A stretch of 64,000 nt of DNA from Palleronia pelagia (GCF_900110115.1 NZ_FOCM01000005.1:186001-250000), one strand, 5' to 3'; counted from the stretch's first letter, positions 1 to 10,442 are shown. Numbers and translations are program-made. The notes: generated by a model from the letters alone, not told the origin.

Positions 1-1172
1 ACGGGGTGAAGGTCTCCGTCAAATATCTGGCTGATCGGTTCACATCCAAACCCTACGGCTGGCCAGTTACCGCAGTCCTTTGCCTTGCGGGCAGCTTGGT
101 TGCCAAAGGTAAGATCGAAGCGCGCGTCGACAGCGCCATCAAGGAAGGCTTGGACCTTGCCAAGGCGTTGAACAACAGTCACGCGCTTCCGAACATACTA
201 TTGACCCCTCAGACAGAATTCTCCGCTGCAGAAATTCGTCGAGCGAAGGAACTTTATCAGGAGCTCTTTGCGCAGCCCTCATCGGGAACAGACGCGCGTG
301 GTTTGGGTGCGGAATGGGCTACAAGCATTGATACGCTCGAAGCCGAGGTAGACGGTCTTATTCGCCTGTCACACCGCTACCCTTTCCTGACCGCGCTCGA
401 GCCGTTCCATGAACTGCTGCGGGGCATGAAGGGCAAGCCAGCGAACTGGTATATTTCCGACGCGCCCAAGCGCGAGGATGACCTTCTGAACGCGAAGGAG
501 GATATCCTGGACAAGGTGAAGTCCTTCATGGGGCGCGCACAAAAGGGTATCTACGACGATGCCCGCGATATGCTCACCAGCCAATCTGCCAACATCGACT
601 ATGTCGATCCTGATGCTGGGGCGAAGCTGCGCGCTGCATTGGAGGATCCGGCCTGTTTTAAAGGGTCGTCGATCCAGAACCTCAAATCCGACCTGTTTGA
701 TCTGAAAAACAAGGTCGAACTCAAGGTGCTTGAGGAACGCAAAGCCGTCATGGCAGAGGTCGAAGACGTCTATGCTAAGATCGCACAAATGCCGGACTTC
801 CAGGCGCTCGACCCGGACAAACAGGCCCGCATCACCACGCGGATCGAGAGCCATAAGGCAGGTCTCGACACGGTCACGCTAATCCCCGTGCTGCGCGACC
901 GTGCCAATGGCGCGCGCACCAACTTGCTTTCGGACGTTGTCACCGAACTCGACCGCCTCGCGCGCCCGGCACCTGCACCCGAGTCGCAGCCCGGCATGTC
1001 GGACCGGCCAGCACCCGCACCGCAGCCCCCCACAACGGTCCTCGCCTCGCAGCTGAAGGTCACAGCCCCCAAAACGCTGCTGACCGATGAGGCCGACGTC
1101 GACCAGTACCTTGAAGAAATGAAAAAGACCCTGCTGGCCGAAATCCGCGCGGGTAAGAAAGTTATTGTGTAA
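1..1172 (+). CDS. brxC: BREX system ATP-binding protein BrxC, C-terminal part (cut by window edge)
   Basis: Open from the left edge with no start in view, so only about the last 389 residues of a protein that is usually around 1,200 residues are seen. The visible part has no nucleotide-binding motifs; it is helical and charged, with a proline-rich linker (about residues 320-345) and a short C-terminal helix. The assignment rests mainly on position: it ends one base into the pglX start (TAATG) and pglX-pglZ-brxL follow in the order of type 1 BREX loci. BrxC is the large AAA+-like ATPase needed for BREX phage restriction. The GTG near position 6 is an internal codon, not a likely start. Confidence 0.85.
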   Translation, partial: GVKVSVKYLADRFTSKPYGWPVTAVLCLAGSLVAKGKIEARVDSAIKEGLDLAKALNNSHALPNILLTPQTEFSAAEIRRAKELYQELFAQPSSGTDARGLGAEWATSIDTLEAEVDGLIRLSHRYPFLTALEPFHELLRGMKGKPANWYISDAPKREDDLLNAKEDILDKVKSFMGRAQKGIYDDARDMLTSQSANIDYVDPDAGAKLRAALEDPACFKGSSIQNLKSDLFDLKNKVELKVLEERKAVMAEVEDVYAKIAQMPDFQALDPDKQARITTRIESHKAGLDTVTLIPVLRDRANGARTNLLSDVVTELDRLARPAPAPESQPGMSDRPAPAPQPPTTVLASQLKVTAPKTLLTDEADVDQYLEEMKKTLLAEIRAGKKVIV

Positions 1173-4100
1173 TGGATACCAACGCGCTCAAGAAATTTGC
1201 CCAGGCCGCCCGCAACCTGTTGATCGATCAAGTCACCTCAAAGCTCGACGTCGTGTTGGCCGAGGGCAGCGCCGCGCGGCGCGAGGCCCCAAAGGCGGTC
1301 AAAGACCTCGAAAACGCCATCAACAAAGCCGACAAACAGCAGGTCATCGAACAGGTCGCCTACACCTGGTTCAACCGCTTCACCGCCCTGCGCTTCATGG
1401 ATGCGGGCGGCTACACGCAGGTCCGCACTGTCTCCCCCGCCGACGGAGCCACACGACCAGAGCTGTTGTCAGAAGCGATGGCGGGCAACCTGCCGGACGG
1501 TGCCCCCACGACGATCCAATCCCTCCTCGACGGGCGCACGCCGTCGCATGACCCGCAGGCCGAGGCATACCGCCTCCTGCTGGTCCATACCTGCAACCAG
1601 TGGCACGGCCCCATGCCGTTCCTGTTCGAACAGATCGACGACTACACCGAACTGCTGATGCCCGAGGATCTGCTGTCACAGACCTCCATCCTCGCCGAAC
1701 TGCGCAAGGTCATGACCGAGGACGCCTGCCAGGATGTCGAGATCATCGGCTGGCTCTACCAGTTCTACATCTCGGAGAAGAAAGACCAGGTCTTCGCGGG
1801 TCTCAAGAAGAACCAGAAAATCACGGCCGAGAACATCCCCGCCGCGACGCAGCTGTTCACCCCGCACTGGATCGTCCGCTATCTGGTCGAGAACTCGCTG
1901 GGGCGGCTCTGGCTGCTGAACCATCCGCACAGCGGGTTGGCGGCCAAGATGGACTATTACATCGCGCCGGAAGAGCCCGAGACGGATTTCCTGAAAATCA
2001 CCAAGCCAGAAGATATCCGCATCTGCGATCCTGCCGCAGGCTCGGGGCACATGCTGACCTATGCCTTTGACCTGCTCTACGCCATTTACGAGGAAGAGGG
2101 ATATGACGCGACCGAGATCCCCGCGCTGATCCTGACGCACAACCTGACCGGGGTAGAGATTGACGACCGCGCGGGCGCACTGGCTGCCTTTGCGCTGGCG
2201 ATGAAGGCGGCGGCAAAGCTGGGGCGGCGGCGGTTCCTGCGGATGGAGGCGAAACCCGACATCTGCGTGTTGCAGAACGTGGCCTTTACCGACGCCGAGA
2301 TGCAGGACGTGGTCGCTGTGGTGGGCAAGGATCTGTTCACCGATGAGCTGCGCGAGACGCTGGGGCAGTTCGAGCAGGCCAAGAACTTCGGCTCGCTGAT
2401 CGTGCCGAAGCTGCGCGACCCGGCCGAGACACTGCGGGTGGTCGAGGCGCGGGATTTTGGCGGCGACCTGCTGCTGAAGGACGTGCAGGCGCGCGTCGTG
2501 GCCGTGCTGCGCATGGCCGAGGCCCTGTCGCCGAAGTATCACGTGGTGGTAGCTAACCCGCCGTATATGGGCGGAAAAGGGATGAATGACGTCCTTAGTG
2601 AAAAGCTAAAGGCTGAATATTCAAACTCGAAGTACGATCTGTTTGCCGCCTTCATTGAGCGGTGCCAAGCACTCAACATGGGAAAGGCATTCAGCGCGTT
2701 GGTTACAATGGAAAGCTGGATGTTTATCTCACGGTATGAGAAATTTAGAACCAGCTTTTTCGATCGATCAGCGATCCAATCGATGGTTCACATGCCTTAC
2801 CTTGGCAAAGGTGGAACCAGCATGGGAATCAATTTCGGGACCACTGCGTTTGTTGCAGAGAAAGCTCGGAAAGAGAATTATCCCGGGAACTACCAGTGCA
2901 TACGCTACTATGAATGCGACGAGAGAGGTGTCCCGAATTCATTTCCACTGGAGAATGAAAGGACCTCAGTTACCACAACGGCAGATTTTGAAAGTCTACC
3001 GGGAACTCCCGTCGTGTATTGGTGCTCTGGTCAGGTAAAAGCACTCTTTACAGAAACCCCCGCGGTCTCCGAGTTTTCTGAAACCAGAGAGGGCTTAACA
3101 ACAGGTAGCAATGATCTTTTCCTTCGTGAATGGCAAGAAGTATCTTTTGGCAAAGCAGGTATAGGGATCACCTCGACGGAAGAGGCTTCTGCCACAGATT
3201 ATCGTTGGTTCCCGTATGTAAAAGGCGGGGAGTATCGGCGTTGGTCCGGAAACTTTGAGCACTTCGTAAATTGGTATGATGATGGACAGGAACTTAGGAA
3301 GTTTGCTGATCCTAAGACTGGGCGAATTCGGTCACACAATTACAATGGTGACTATGGTTTTCGCGGCGGGTTCACTTGGTCTGGGATGTCGAGTGGTAGT
3401 TTCTCCGTAAGACATGTCCCTGAAGGATTTATGTTTGATGCAAAGGGGCCAATGGGCTTCCCGACTGGAACATCCACAACTGCTGACCTTACAGCTTTTC
3501 TGAATAGCCGTGTCGCGGATCATCTTCTTAAAATGCTCGCTCCTACGATGGATTTTAAGCTTGGGCACGTCCTAAACCTACCCCTTGTGTCAGATCTTGG
3601 CCCCAGTGTTTCTCAAACTGCAGATCAATTGGCAGATTGGGTGAAATCCGACTGGGACGCCTACGAAACCTCTTGGGATTTCACCACGCTCCCGCTGCTC
3701 TCCGAGGATCATCGCGGCGAGACGCTGGCGGAGAGCTATGCCACGCTGCGCGCCCACTGGCAGTCCATGACGGACGAGATGCAGCGCCTTGAGGAAGAGA
3801 ACAACCGCATCTTCATCGACGCCTATGGTCTGCAAGACGAGCTGACCCCCGAGGTGCCGATCGAAGAAATCACCCTCACCTGCAACCCCGCCTATCGCTA
3901 TGGCGTGAAGGGCAGCGAGGACGACCGTGAAACCCGCCTGCGCGCCGACACCATGGCCGAGTTCCTCAGCTATGCCGTGGGCTGCATGTTCGGGCGCTAC
4001 AGCCTCGACGCGCCGGGCCTGATCCTCGCCAATCAGGGTGAGCGGCTGGAGGACTACCTCGCCCGCATCCCCGAACCGCGCTTCATGCCGGACGAAGACA

Positions 4101-4666
4101 ACGTCATCCCTGTGCTCGATGGCGATTGGTTCGCCGACGACATCACCGAACGCTTCCGCCTGTTCCTGCGCGTGACCTTCGGCGAGGCGCATTTCCGCGA
4201 GAACCTGCGCTACATCGAGGACTCTCTGGGCAAGGACACCCGAAAGTATTTCACCAAGGATTTCTACGCCGACCACGTGAAGCGCTACAAGAAACGCCCG
4301 ATCTACTGGATGGTCTCCAGCCCCAAGGGGACGTTCAATGCCCTGATCTACATGCATCGCTATCGCGGCGACACAGTGTCGGTGCTGCTCAACGACTACC
4401 TGCGCGAGTTCATCACCAAGCTGGAGGGCGAACGCGCCCGGCTGGAAAAGCTGGCCGATGATCCGACCGCGACGCAAGGCCAGAAGACCAAGGCGCTGAA
4501 GGATGTGGCCAAGGTTGCCAAGCAGATCGACGAGTTGAACGAATGGGAACGCGACGTGATCTTCCCGCTGGCACAGCAGAAGATCGAGATCGATCTGGAT
4601 GACGGGGTGAAGGCCAACTATCCGAAGTTCGGCACGGCCCTGAAGAAGATCGCGGGGCTGTCATGA
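1172..4666 (+). CDS. pglX: BREX-1 adenine-specific DNA methyltransferase PglX
   Basis: A 1,164-residue protein. The AdoMet-binding motif DPAAGSGHML lies near residue 290 and the catalytic NPPY tetrad of N6-adenine methyltransferases near residue 460. PglX methylates the non-palindromic BREX site on host DNA and gives the system its specificity. It overlaps brxC by one base and pglZ by four (ATGA), so the three are translationally coupled. Composition changes inside the gene: from just after NPPY (about 2560) to about 3640 the DNA is clearly AT-richer and uses rarer codons than the flanks. That span covers the expected target-recognition region. The C-terminal part (about residues 830-1164) returns to GC-rich codons and carries a coiled coil. 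Confidence 0.95.
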   Translation: MDTNALKKFAQAARNLLIDQVTSKLDVVLAEGSAARREAPKAVKDLENAINKADKQQVIEQVAYTWFNRFTALRFMDAGGYTQVRTVSPADGATRPELLSEAMAGNLPDGAPTTIQSLLDGRTPSHDPQAEAYRLLLVHTCNQWHGPMPFLFEQIDDYTELLMPEDLLSQTSILAELRKVMTEDACQDVEIIGWLYQFYISEKKDQVFAGLKKNQKITAENIPAATQLFTPHWIVRYLVENSLGRLWLLNHPHSGLAAKMDYYIAPEEPETDFLKITKPEDIRICDPAAGSGHMLTYAFDLLYAIYEEEGYDATEIPALILTHNLTGVEIDDRAGALAAFALAMKAAAKLGRRRFLRMEAKPDICVLQNVAFTDAEMQDVVAVVGKDLFTDELRETLGQFEQAKNFGSLIVPKLRDPAETLRVVEARDFGGDLLLKDVQARVVAVLRMAEALSPKYHVVVANPPYMGGKGMNDVLSEKLKAEYSNSKYDLFAAFIERCQALNMGKAFSALVTMESWMFISRYEKFRTSFFDRSAIQSMVHMPYLGKGGTSMGINFGTTAFVAEKARKENYPGNYQCIRYYECDERGVPNSFPLENERTSVTTTADFESLPGTPVVYWCSGQVKALFTETPAVSEFSETREGLTTGSNDLFLREWQEVSFGKAGIGITSTEEASATDYRWFPYVKGGEYRRWSGNFEHFVNWYDDGQELRKFADPKTGRIRSHNYNGDYGFRGGFTWSGMSSGSFSVRHVPEGFMFDAKGPMGFPTGTSTTADLTAFLNSRVADHLLKMLAPTMDFKLGHVLNLPLVSDLGPSVSQTADQLADWVKSDWDAYETSWDFTTLPLLSEDHRGETLAESYATLRAHWQSMTDEMQRLEEENNRIFIDAYGLQDELTPEVPIEEITLTCNPAYRYGVKGSEDDRETRLRADTMAEFLSYAVGCMFGRYSLDAPGLILANQGERLEDYLARIPEPRFMPDEDNVIPVLDGDWFADDITERFRLFLRVTFGEAHFRENLRYIEDSLGKDTRKYFTKDFYADHVKRYKKRPIYWMVSSPKGTFNALIYMHRYRGDTVSVLLNDYLREFITKLEGERARLEKLADDPTATQGQKTKALKDVAKVAKQIDELNEWERDVIFPLAQQKIEIDLDDGVKANYPKFGTALKKIAGLS

Positions 4667-7158
4667 CGGAAAAGATCAAGGCGGGCCTAGAGCGGCTGTT
4701 TATCGATCAGCGGATTGTCTTCTGGTACGACGCCGCGCGCGACATGCGGGCCGAATATGACGCCGTGGACCTGCCGGATGTGGAAAAGGTCGAGATCGCC
4801 AATAACGAGTTCGGCCTGAAGTACCGGATGCTGCGGCAAGAACCGAAACAGAAGTTTCTGGTCTTCCACGACGGCCCCGCGCCCGAGATGGCCGACAACT
4901 GGCTGCTGGATCTCTATTTCGCCTGCGGTGTCTTCAAGGCCGATCAGGCGGCGATCTGGCTAGCTGAACTGGGTTTGCCGCTGCAGTTCGAAGACGCGGT
5001 GCGCGACCACATGGAGTTCTACCGCGCCAAGAGCCGCATCGAGGCGCTGAAGCAGATGCTCACGCCATCGGACACCAAGACCGATGTGCTACGCCGCATG
5101 CTGGCCGTCTGCGCCGGGGCTGAAGGTGCCTTGGACACGGTCATCGAGGAGCTGCTGGCAGAGCTGGCGGACGAGCGCGACGATGCGATGCGCCTGATGG
5201 AGCGGTCCGGTCTGACAGAGTTCTTCTGGAAGCAGGTTGAGAATGCCTACGGCTATGTCAGCGATGCGCCTGACTTTGAGGATTTCGCGATCACATTGTT
5301 CCAGTCCTGCTATGCCCGCGCCCTGGGCGAAGATGGCAAGCTGAACGGCGAGGCACTTCTTGTCTTCCGCCGCTGGAAGAACAATCGGCTGGGGGCGCAG
5401 GCGTTTGAAACGCTGAGTGGGAAGTACCAGGAAATCTTGCGGATCCCAGAAGACGTGCAAGAGCGCGACATCAAGGCCTTGCGTGCCATCGACCATTTTG
5501 AAGAGATCGACCGGCAGATCATCCGCTCTCTGGTGCGTGAGATGGCAAGCCAAACGGTCTCATCAGCCGAGGTGCTGAAGACCGTGCGAGAGAGGCGGCA
5601 AAGCCATTGGTACCCGACCTATGAGGATATTTATCAAGCCATCGGCTATGCCACAGAATTCCAGCAGGCGTTGGCTGAGGCGAACCTGACCATGACCTCC
5701 CCCGCTGAGGGGGTGAAGCGCTATGTTTCGCATTGGTACAAGATCGACCAACTCTACCGCAAATTCATCTATCATATGCAAAAGAGCGGTCAGTCCTCTC
5801 TGCTTAGCGCGTTGTTCGAAAGCGTAGAGAACCGCTACACGACCAACTTCCTGTCTGCCGTCAATGACGCCTGGCAAGATCAGATCGCTGGACTGAGCGA
5901 TTGGAAGATATCGGGATTTGCGCATCAGACCGATTTCTATATGGACCAGGCCGCCGAATTCCGCCGCCGCGATCAGAAGGTGGTGGTAATCATCTCTGAC
6001 GCGTTGCGCTATGAGGTTGCAGAAGAAGCCCTGCGCGAGATCCGTAAACTGAACCGGTTCGACGCCGATCTAAAGCCGATGATTTCTGCTTTGCCCAGCT
6101 ACACGCAACTCGGCATGGCTGCGCTCTTACCGAACAAGGATCTGGAGCTGTCGGAGGACGGCAACGTGTCTTCGTTTGGCTTGCCTACTCAGGGAACCGC
6201 TAACCGCGAAAAGGTTCTGGGCATGGGGCGTGCCGGAGACCGTGTCAAAGCCATGAAGGCCGATGATTTCATGAGCTTGAAGGCGGACGACGGAAAAGAG
6301 ATTTTCCGCGATCATGACATTCTCTACCTCTACCACAACAGGATCGACATCGTTGGCGACAAGCTCGCCACTGAGGAACGCGTGACAGAGGCTGCAGAAG
6401 TCGCTGTCGAGGATCTGACCAAACTGGTCCGCAAGCTTACGACGGCCAACTTTTCCAACATCCTTGTGACGGCGGATCATGGCTTCATCTATCAGCACCG
6501 GGCATTGGATGAGACTGACTTTTCGGTAGCGGCTCCCGCTGGTGCGGAAATCCTTGTTAAAAATCGTCGATTTATCATCGGGCGAGACCTGGATGCGACA
6601 TCTGGAATGAAGAAGTTTTCATCCTCAAATCTGGGTCTATCAGGCAACTTGGACGTTCTGTTGCCCAATTCGATCAATCGTATGCGCGTCAAGGGAGCGG
6701 GAAGCCGGTTCGTACATGGCGGGGCCACGCTTCAAGAGGTCATTGTTCCCGTACTCCGTGTCGGCAAACGACGCGAAGCCGATGTTGAAAAAGTTGAAGT
6801 GCAGATCATCGTCACTGGAAAAAGCTTGATCTCTTCCGGCCAAACGGCCGTCACTCTCTATCAAACTCAGCCAGTTTCAGAGAAGCAGCAACAGCGTAAT
6901 GTTCTTGCTGGGATTTACGCTTCGGACGGCACGCTCATCTCAGATGAGCACCCGCTGACCTTTGACTACACCTCGCAAAATGCGCGCGAACGGGAGCTGC
7001 CCATCAAGTTCCTGCTTTCTCGCGATGCTGATCGGTTCAACGACCAGGACGTCTTCCTCAAGCTTCGCGAACGTATCGGCAAAACGAGCCACTTCGAAGA
7101 TTACACAAGCCACCGTTTCCAACTGCGTCGTGGCATATCGACAGATTTCGACTTTTAA
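4663..7158 (+). CDS. pglZ: BREX-1 system phosphatase PglZ, type A
   Basis: An 831-residue protein of the alkaline-phosphatase superfamily PglZ family, a core component of every BREX type. The metal-binding signature SDALRYE is near residue 445 and TADHGF near residue 605; both match the PglZ domain in order and spacing. The start ATG overlaps the pglX stop by four bases. The last third of the gene is less GC-rich than the first third, as in pglX, but without a sharp border. The stop is nine bases before brxL, which has its own AAGGA ribosome site, so the genes form one operon. Confidence 0.95.
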   Translation: MTEKIKAGLERLFIDQRIVFWYDAARDMRAEYDAVDLPDVEKVEIANNEFGLKYRMLRQEPKQKFLVFHDGPAPEMADNWLLDLYFACGVFKADQAAIWLAELGLPLQFEDAVRDHMEFYRAKSRIEALKQMLTPSDTKTDVLRRMLAVCAGAEGALDTVIEELLAELADERDDAMRLMERSGLTEFFWKQVENAYGYVSDAPDFEDFAITLFQSCYARALGEDGKLNGEALLVFRRWKNNRLGAQAFETLSGKYQEILRIPEDVQERDIKALRAIDHFEEIDRQIIRSLVREMASQTVSSAEVLKTVRERRQSHWYPTYEDIYQAIGYATEFQQALAEANLTMTSPAEGVKRYVSHWYKIDQLYRKFIYHMQKSGQSSLLSALFESVENRYTTNFLSAVNDAWQDQIAGLSDWKISGFAHQTDFYMDQAAEFRRRDQKVVVIISDALRYEVAEEALREIRKLNRFDADLKPMISALPSYTQLGMAALLPNKDLELSEDGNVSSFGLPTQGTANREKVLGMGRAGDRVKAMKADDFMSLKADDGKEIFRDHDILYLYHNRIDIVGDKLATEERVTEAAEVAVEDLTKLVRKLTTANFSNILVTADHGFIYQHRALDETDFSVAAPAGAEILVKNRRFIIGRDLDATSGMKKFSSSNLGLSGNLDVLLPNSINRMRVKGAGSRFVHGGATLQEVIVPVLRVGKRREADVEKVEVQIIVTGKSLISSGQTAVTLYQTQPVSEKQQQRNVLAGIYASDGTLISDEHPLTFDYTSQNARERELPIKFLLSRDADRFNDQDVFLKLRERIGKTSHFEDYTSHRFQLRRGISTDFDF

Positions 7159-7167
7159 GGACCTATC

Positions 7168-9243
7168 ATGAGCGCACTCGACGAAAAGATTAACGAGCAT
7201 TTCGCGGGCTACGTGGTCCGCAAAGACCTTGTTAAAGCGGTCAAAGGCAACGCAATCGTTCCAACATATGTCCTCGAATACCTGCTTGGGCAGTACTGTG
7301 CGACTGACGACGAAGCATCGATCGAGAGCGGCATCGAAACCGTCAAAGAAATCCTTAGAAAGCACTACGTTCACAGAAGCGAAGCGGGACTGATCCAATC
7401 CACGATCAAGGAAAAGGGTCGCTACAAGGTCATCGATCAGATCAGCGTCTCACTGAACGAAAAAACAGACAGTTACGAAGCCACGTTCGACAACCTGGGC
7501 ATCAAAAAGGTTGCGGTGGATAGCGGAACGGTCAAAGCGCACCCAAAGCTGCTTGTGACCGGCGTATGGTGTATTGCCGATGTCCAATACGAGTTTTCAG
7601 AGGACGCAAGAACATCTCCGTGGGTGCTCGAGACCATCAAACCCATTCAGATCGCAAAGGTCGATTACGAGGGGTACAAGGAGGCGCGCGCGCAATTTTC
7701 CAAAGAAGAGTGGATCGATCTCCTGATGCAGTCGATCGGCTTCAATCCTGAAGCCTTCGGCCGCCGAAGCAAGCTCCTGCAGCTGATGCGCCTGATCCCC
7801 TTCGTCGAGCGAAATTACAACATCATCGAACTTGGCCCAAAGGGTACGGGTAAATCGCATATCTACTCTGAGTTTTCGCCACACGGCCAGCTGATCTCTG
7901 GCGGCGAAGTGACCATCCCGAAGCTGTTTGTAAACAACTCGAATGGGCGGATCGGACTGGTCGGCTACTGGGATGTCGTGGCCTTTGATGAATTTGCGGG
8001 ACGCGAGAAAACCGCGAACAAAGCCTTGGTCGATATCATGAAAAACTACATGGCAAACAAGACCTTCTCGCGCGGGGTTAACCCCATGGGGGCAGAAGCG
8101 AGCTTCGCGTTTGTCGGCAACACAGACCACAATGTGCCATTCATGCTCAAGAACAGCGACTTGTTCGAAGCCCTGCCGCCCCAGTTCCATGACTCTGCAT
8201 TCATTGACCGCCTCCACGCTTATCTGCCTGGCTGGGAGATCGACGTGATCCGAGGCGAGATGTTCACCACTGGCTACGGGTTCATTGTCGACTACCTCGC
8301 CGAGATCCTTCGCCATTTGCGCCAAGAAGACTTCTCCAACCGGCCGGACCTGCATTTCAAAGTCAGCGAGAAGATTTCAACCCGTGATCGGGACGCCGTC
8401 TACAAGACCATGTCGGGCTTCCTGAAGGTGATTTTCCCTGCCGGAGATGAAACAGCCGATGACGTTGAAGAGCTCTTGCAGCTCGCACTTGAAAGTCGAA
8501 AGCGCGTAAAGGACCAACTGTTTCGGATCGATGCGACCTATCCAGATGTCGACTTCTTCTACACTGGCTCTGACGGGGAAAAGCGGCGCGTCCAAACCGT
8601 CGAAGAGCAAGAGTTCCCCCAATTCTACTATCTGAAACCTGCCTTAGACCCAAAGCAGCAGGACCAATCCACTGATGCAGTCGATGATGACGTCATCGAA
8701 GTCGAACATGTGCCGCGCGAAACATCGGAGACCTCAGCGCCCGCCAAGCCGCGCACCGAAGAGGGGCACCACGTATTCGCCGAAAACCGAAAGGGCGTCA
8801 GCTACGATAAACTGTTTGGGCCCTATCTGGACGGTGCATCTCGGATCGTGGTGACAGACCCCTACATTCGCTATTTTTACCAGATCAAGAACATGATGGA
8901 ATTCGTCGAAATGGTCATTCAACGCAAGGCGTTGGAAGATCAAGTGGCCATCCATCTTGTCACCGGGCCTGATGACGGAAACGTGCAAAAGCAACGCGAA
9001 TTGCTGGAGAGCATTACCGAGGCATGCATTGGTTCGGGCGTTGATTTCACCTGGGCATTTGATGGTTCAGGGACCGCGCACTCGAGAGATATCGTCACCG
9101 ATACCGGCTGGAAAATCGTACTTGATCGCGGTCTAGATATTTTCCAAGCGCCTATGCGACGTGACGGGTTCAGCCTAGGTGACCGCCTGCAGGAGCACCG
9201 CATGCTGAAGAACTTCTATGTGACCTATGTGCGGCAAGACTAA
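7168..9243 (+). CDS. brxL: Lon-related BREX protein BrxL (AAA+)
   Basis: A 691-residue protein. A Walker A motif (GPKGTGKSH) is near residue 223 and a Walker B-like VAFDEFAG near residue 271, within the block typical of BrxL (ISGGEVTIPKLF, GYWDVVAFDEF). In studied systems BrxL is a DNA-loaded AAA+ machine needed for phage defence but not for methylation. The C-terminal part, after an acidic low-complexity linker near residues 500-530, corresponds to the Lon-like/accessory domain. It is last of the core genes, as in type 1 BREX, and is preceded by AAGGA seven bases from the ATG. A 39-base gap follows before the accessory gene. Confidence 0.95.
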   Translation: MSALDEKINEHFAGYVVRKDLVKAVKGNAIVPTYVLEYLLGQYCATDDEASIESGIETVKEILRKHYVHRSEAGLIQSTIKEKGRYKVIDQISVSLNEKTDSYEATFDNLGIKKVAVDSGTVKAHPKLLVTGVWCIADVQYEFSEDARTSPWVLETIKPIQIAKVDYEGYKEARAQFSKEEWIDLLMQSIGFNPEAFGRRSKLLQLMRLIPFVERNYNIIELGPKGTGKSHIYSEFSPHGQLISGGEVTIPKLFVNNSNGRIGLVGYWDVVAFDEFAGREKTANKALVDIMKNYMANKTFSRGVNPMGAEASFAFVGNTDHNVPFMLKNSDLFEALPPQFHDSAFIDRLHAYLPGWEIDVIRGEMFTTGYGFIVDYLAEILRHLRQEDFSNRPDLHFKVSEKISTRDRDAVYKTMSGFLKVIFPAGDETADDVEELLQLALESRKRVKDQLFRIDATYPDVDFFYTGSDGEKRRVQTVEEQEFPQFYYLKPALDPKQQDQSTDAVDDDVIEVEHVPRETSETSAPAKPRTEEGHHVFAENRKGVSYDKLFGPYLDGASRIVVTDPYIRYFYQIKNMMEFVEMVIQRKALEDQVAIHLVTGPDDGNVQKQRELLESITEACIGSGVDFTWAFDGSGTAHSRDIVTDTGWKIVLDRGLDIFQAPMRRDGFSLGDRLQEHRMLKNFYVTYVRQD

Positions 9244-9282
9244 CGGTGAAACTGAGTAGATATTTCATAAAAGAGCCAAGCC

Positions 9283-10419
9283 ATGTTCCGCGTTGATTTG
9301 AACCAAAACCGTTTGTCCCGCCTATCCCAAAAGCGCTTTTCTGAGTTGAACCTGCGCGAGCGCGACCATCTGCAGGAGTGGCTGGCGAACCAGCCTGACG
9401 CCCTCGGTGAAGAATTGCTGATCATTCAGAAGGAGTTCGACGGGTTTGATGAAACCCGCGAACGCCTGGATCTCTTGGCGCTCGACAAGGACGGCAACCT
9501 CGTTGTGATCGAGAACAAGCTTGATGACAGCGGCAGGGATGTCACCTGGCAGGCGCTGAAATACACCGCATATGTCTCGGGCCTGACAAAGACGCAGATC
9601 GTCGACATCTATCAGCAATACCTCGACCGCTATGCGGGCGGTGGCAATGCGGCCGTGCGGATCTGTGAGTTCATGGAGGTCGAGGAGTTGGAAGAGACCG
9701 TCCTGAACCCCGGTAATGACCAAAGGATGATCTTCATCGCAGCCAATTTTCGGCGCGAGGTCACGGCAACGGTGCTGTGGCTCCTTAGCCGCGGAATTCG
9801 CGCACAATGCTTCAAAGTGACCCCATATTCGTTTGGCGACGAGCTGATGGTCGACATTCAGCAGATCATACCTACGCCTGAGGCGGCAGACTTCATGATC
9901 GGAATGTCTAGCAAAGAAAACGAAGAGAAAGCCATTCAGGACACACAGAAGAAGCGGCATAAACTGCGCTTGGACTTCTGGGAAGCGGCCCTTGAACAGC
10001 TGCGTGTCGACGGCGTTACACTTTACCAGAATATCAGCCCTACCAAGGATCATTGGCTCAGCGCAGGATCTGGGACCCGGTCTTGCCCCTATCAGATGAT
10101 CTTCTCGAGAGATGAAGCGCGGGTCGAGATAAGCTTGCAGCGGTCAGAAACCGCAGAGAACAAATGGCTGTTCGATCAATTATATGGACAGAAAGATACG
10201 ATCGAGGCGGCGTTCGGTGCTGAGCTTGATTGGCGACGCATGGATGACAAGAAGGCAAGCCGCATCGTCTACGCTCAACCCTTTGACGGTTTCAACCGGG
10301 AAGCATGGCCCGAGATGATTGGTTGGCTTGCGGCTCATATCCAAAAACTGGAAGCGGCTTTCAGCGAACCGCTTTCGCGACTAAACCCGCAGGTCCGCTC
10401 TCAAGACGAAGCTACCTAG
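9283..10419 (+). CDS. DUF4268 protein with N-terminal PD-(D/E)XK-like nuclease fold
   Basis: A 378-residue protein. Residues about 55-105 read as a PD-(D/E)XK-like core: an acidic residue in ERLDLLALD, then VVIENKL (E-x-K), then a helix carrying TWQALKYTAY. This resembles NucS/RmuC-type nucleases. The C-terminal third (about residues 220-360) resembles DUF4268, a domain often found in restriction-modification contexts. It is 39 bases after brxL on the same strand with no terminator between them, so it is probably co-transcribed. Inference: an accessory effector or modulator of the BREX module, or an independent single-gene defence nuclease. Activity and target are unknown. Confidence 0.75.
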   Translation: MFRVDLNQNRLSRLSQKRFSELNLRERDHLQEWLANQPDALGEELLIIQKEFDGFDETRERLDLLALDKDGNLVVIENKLDDSGRDVTWQALKYTAYVSGLTKTQIVDIYQQYLDRYAGGGNAAVRICEFMEVEELEETVLNPGNDQRMIFIAANFRREVTATVLWLLSRGIRAQCFKVTPYSFGDELMVDIQQIIPTPEAADFMIGMSSKENEEKAIQDTQKKRHKLRLDFWEAALEQLRVDGVTLYQNISPTKDHWLSAGSGTRSCPYQMIFSRDEARVEISLQRSETAENKWLFDQLYGQKDTIEAAFGAELDWRRMDDKKASRIVYAQPFDGFNREAWPEMIGWLAAHIQKLEAAFSEPLSRLNPQVRSQDEAT

Positions 10420-10442
10420 CTGGCAACCTTTTTTTCAGCGAT

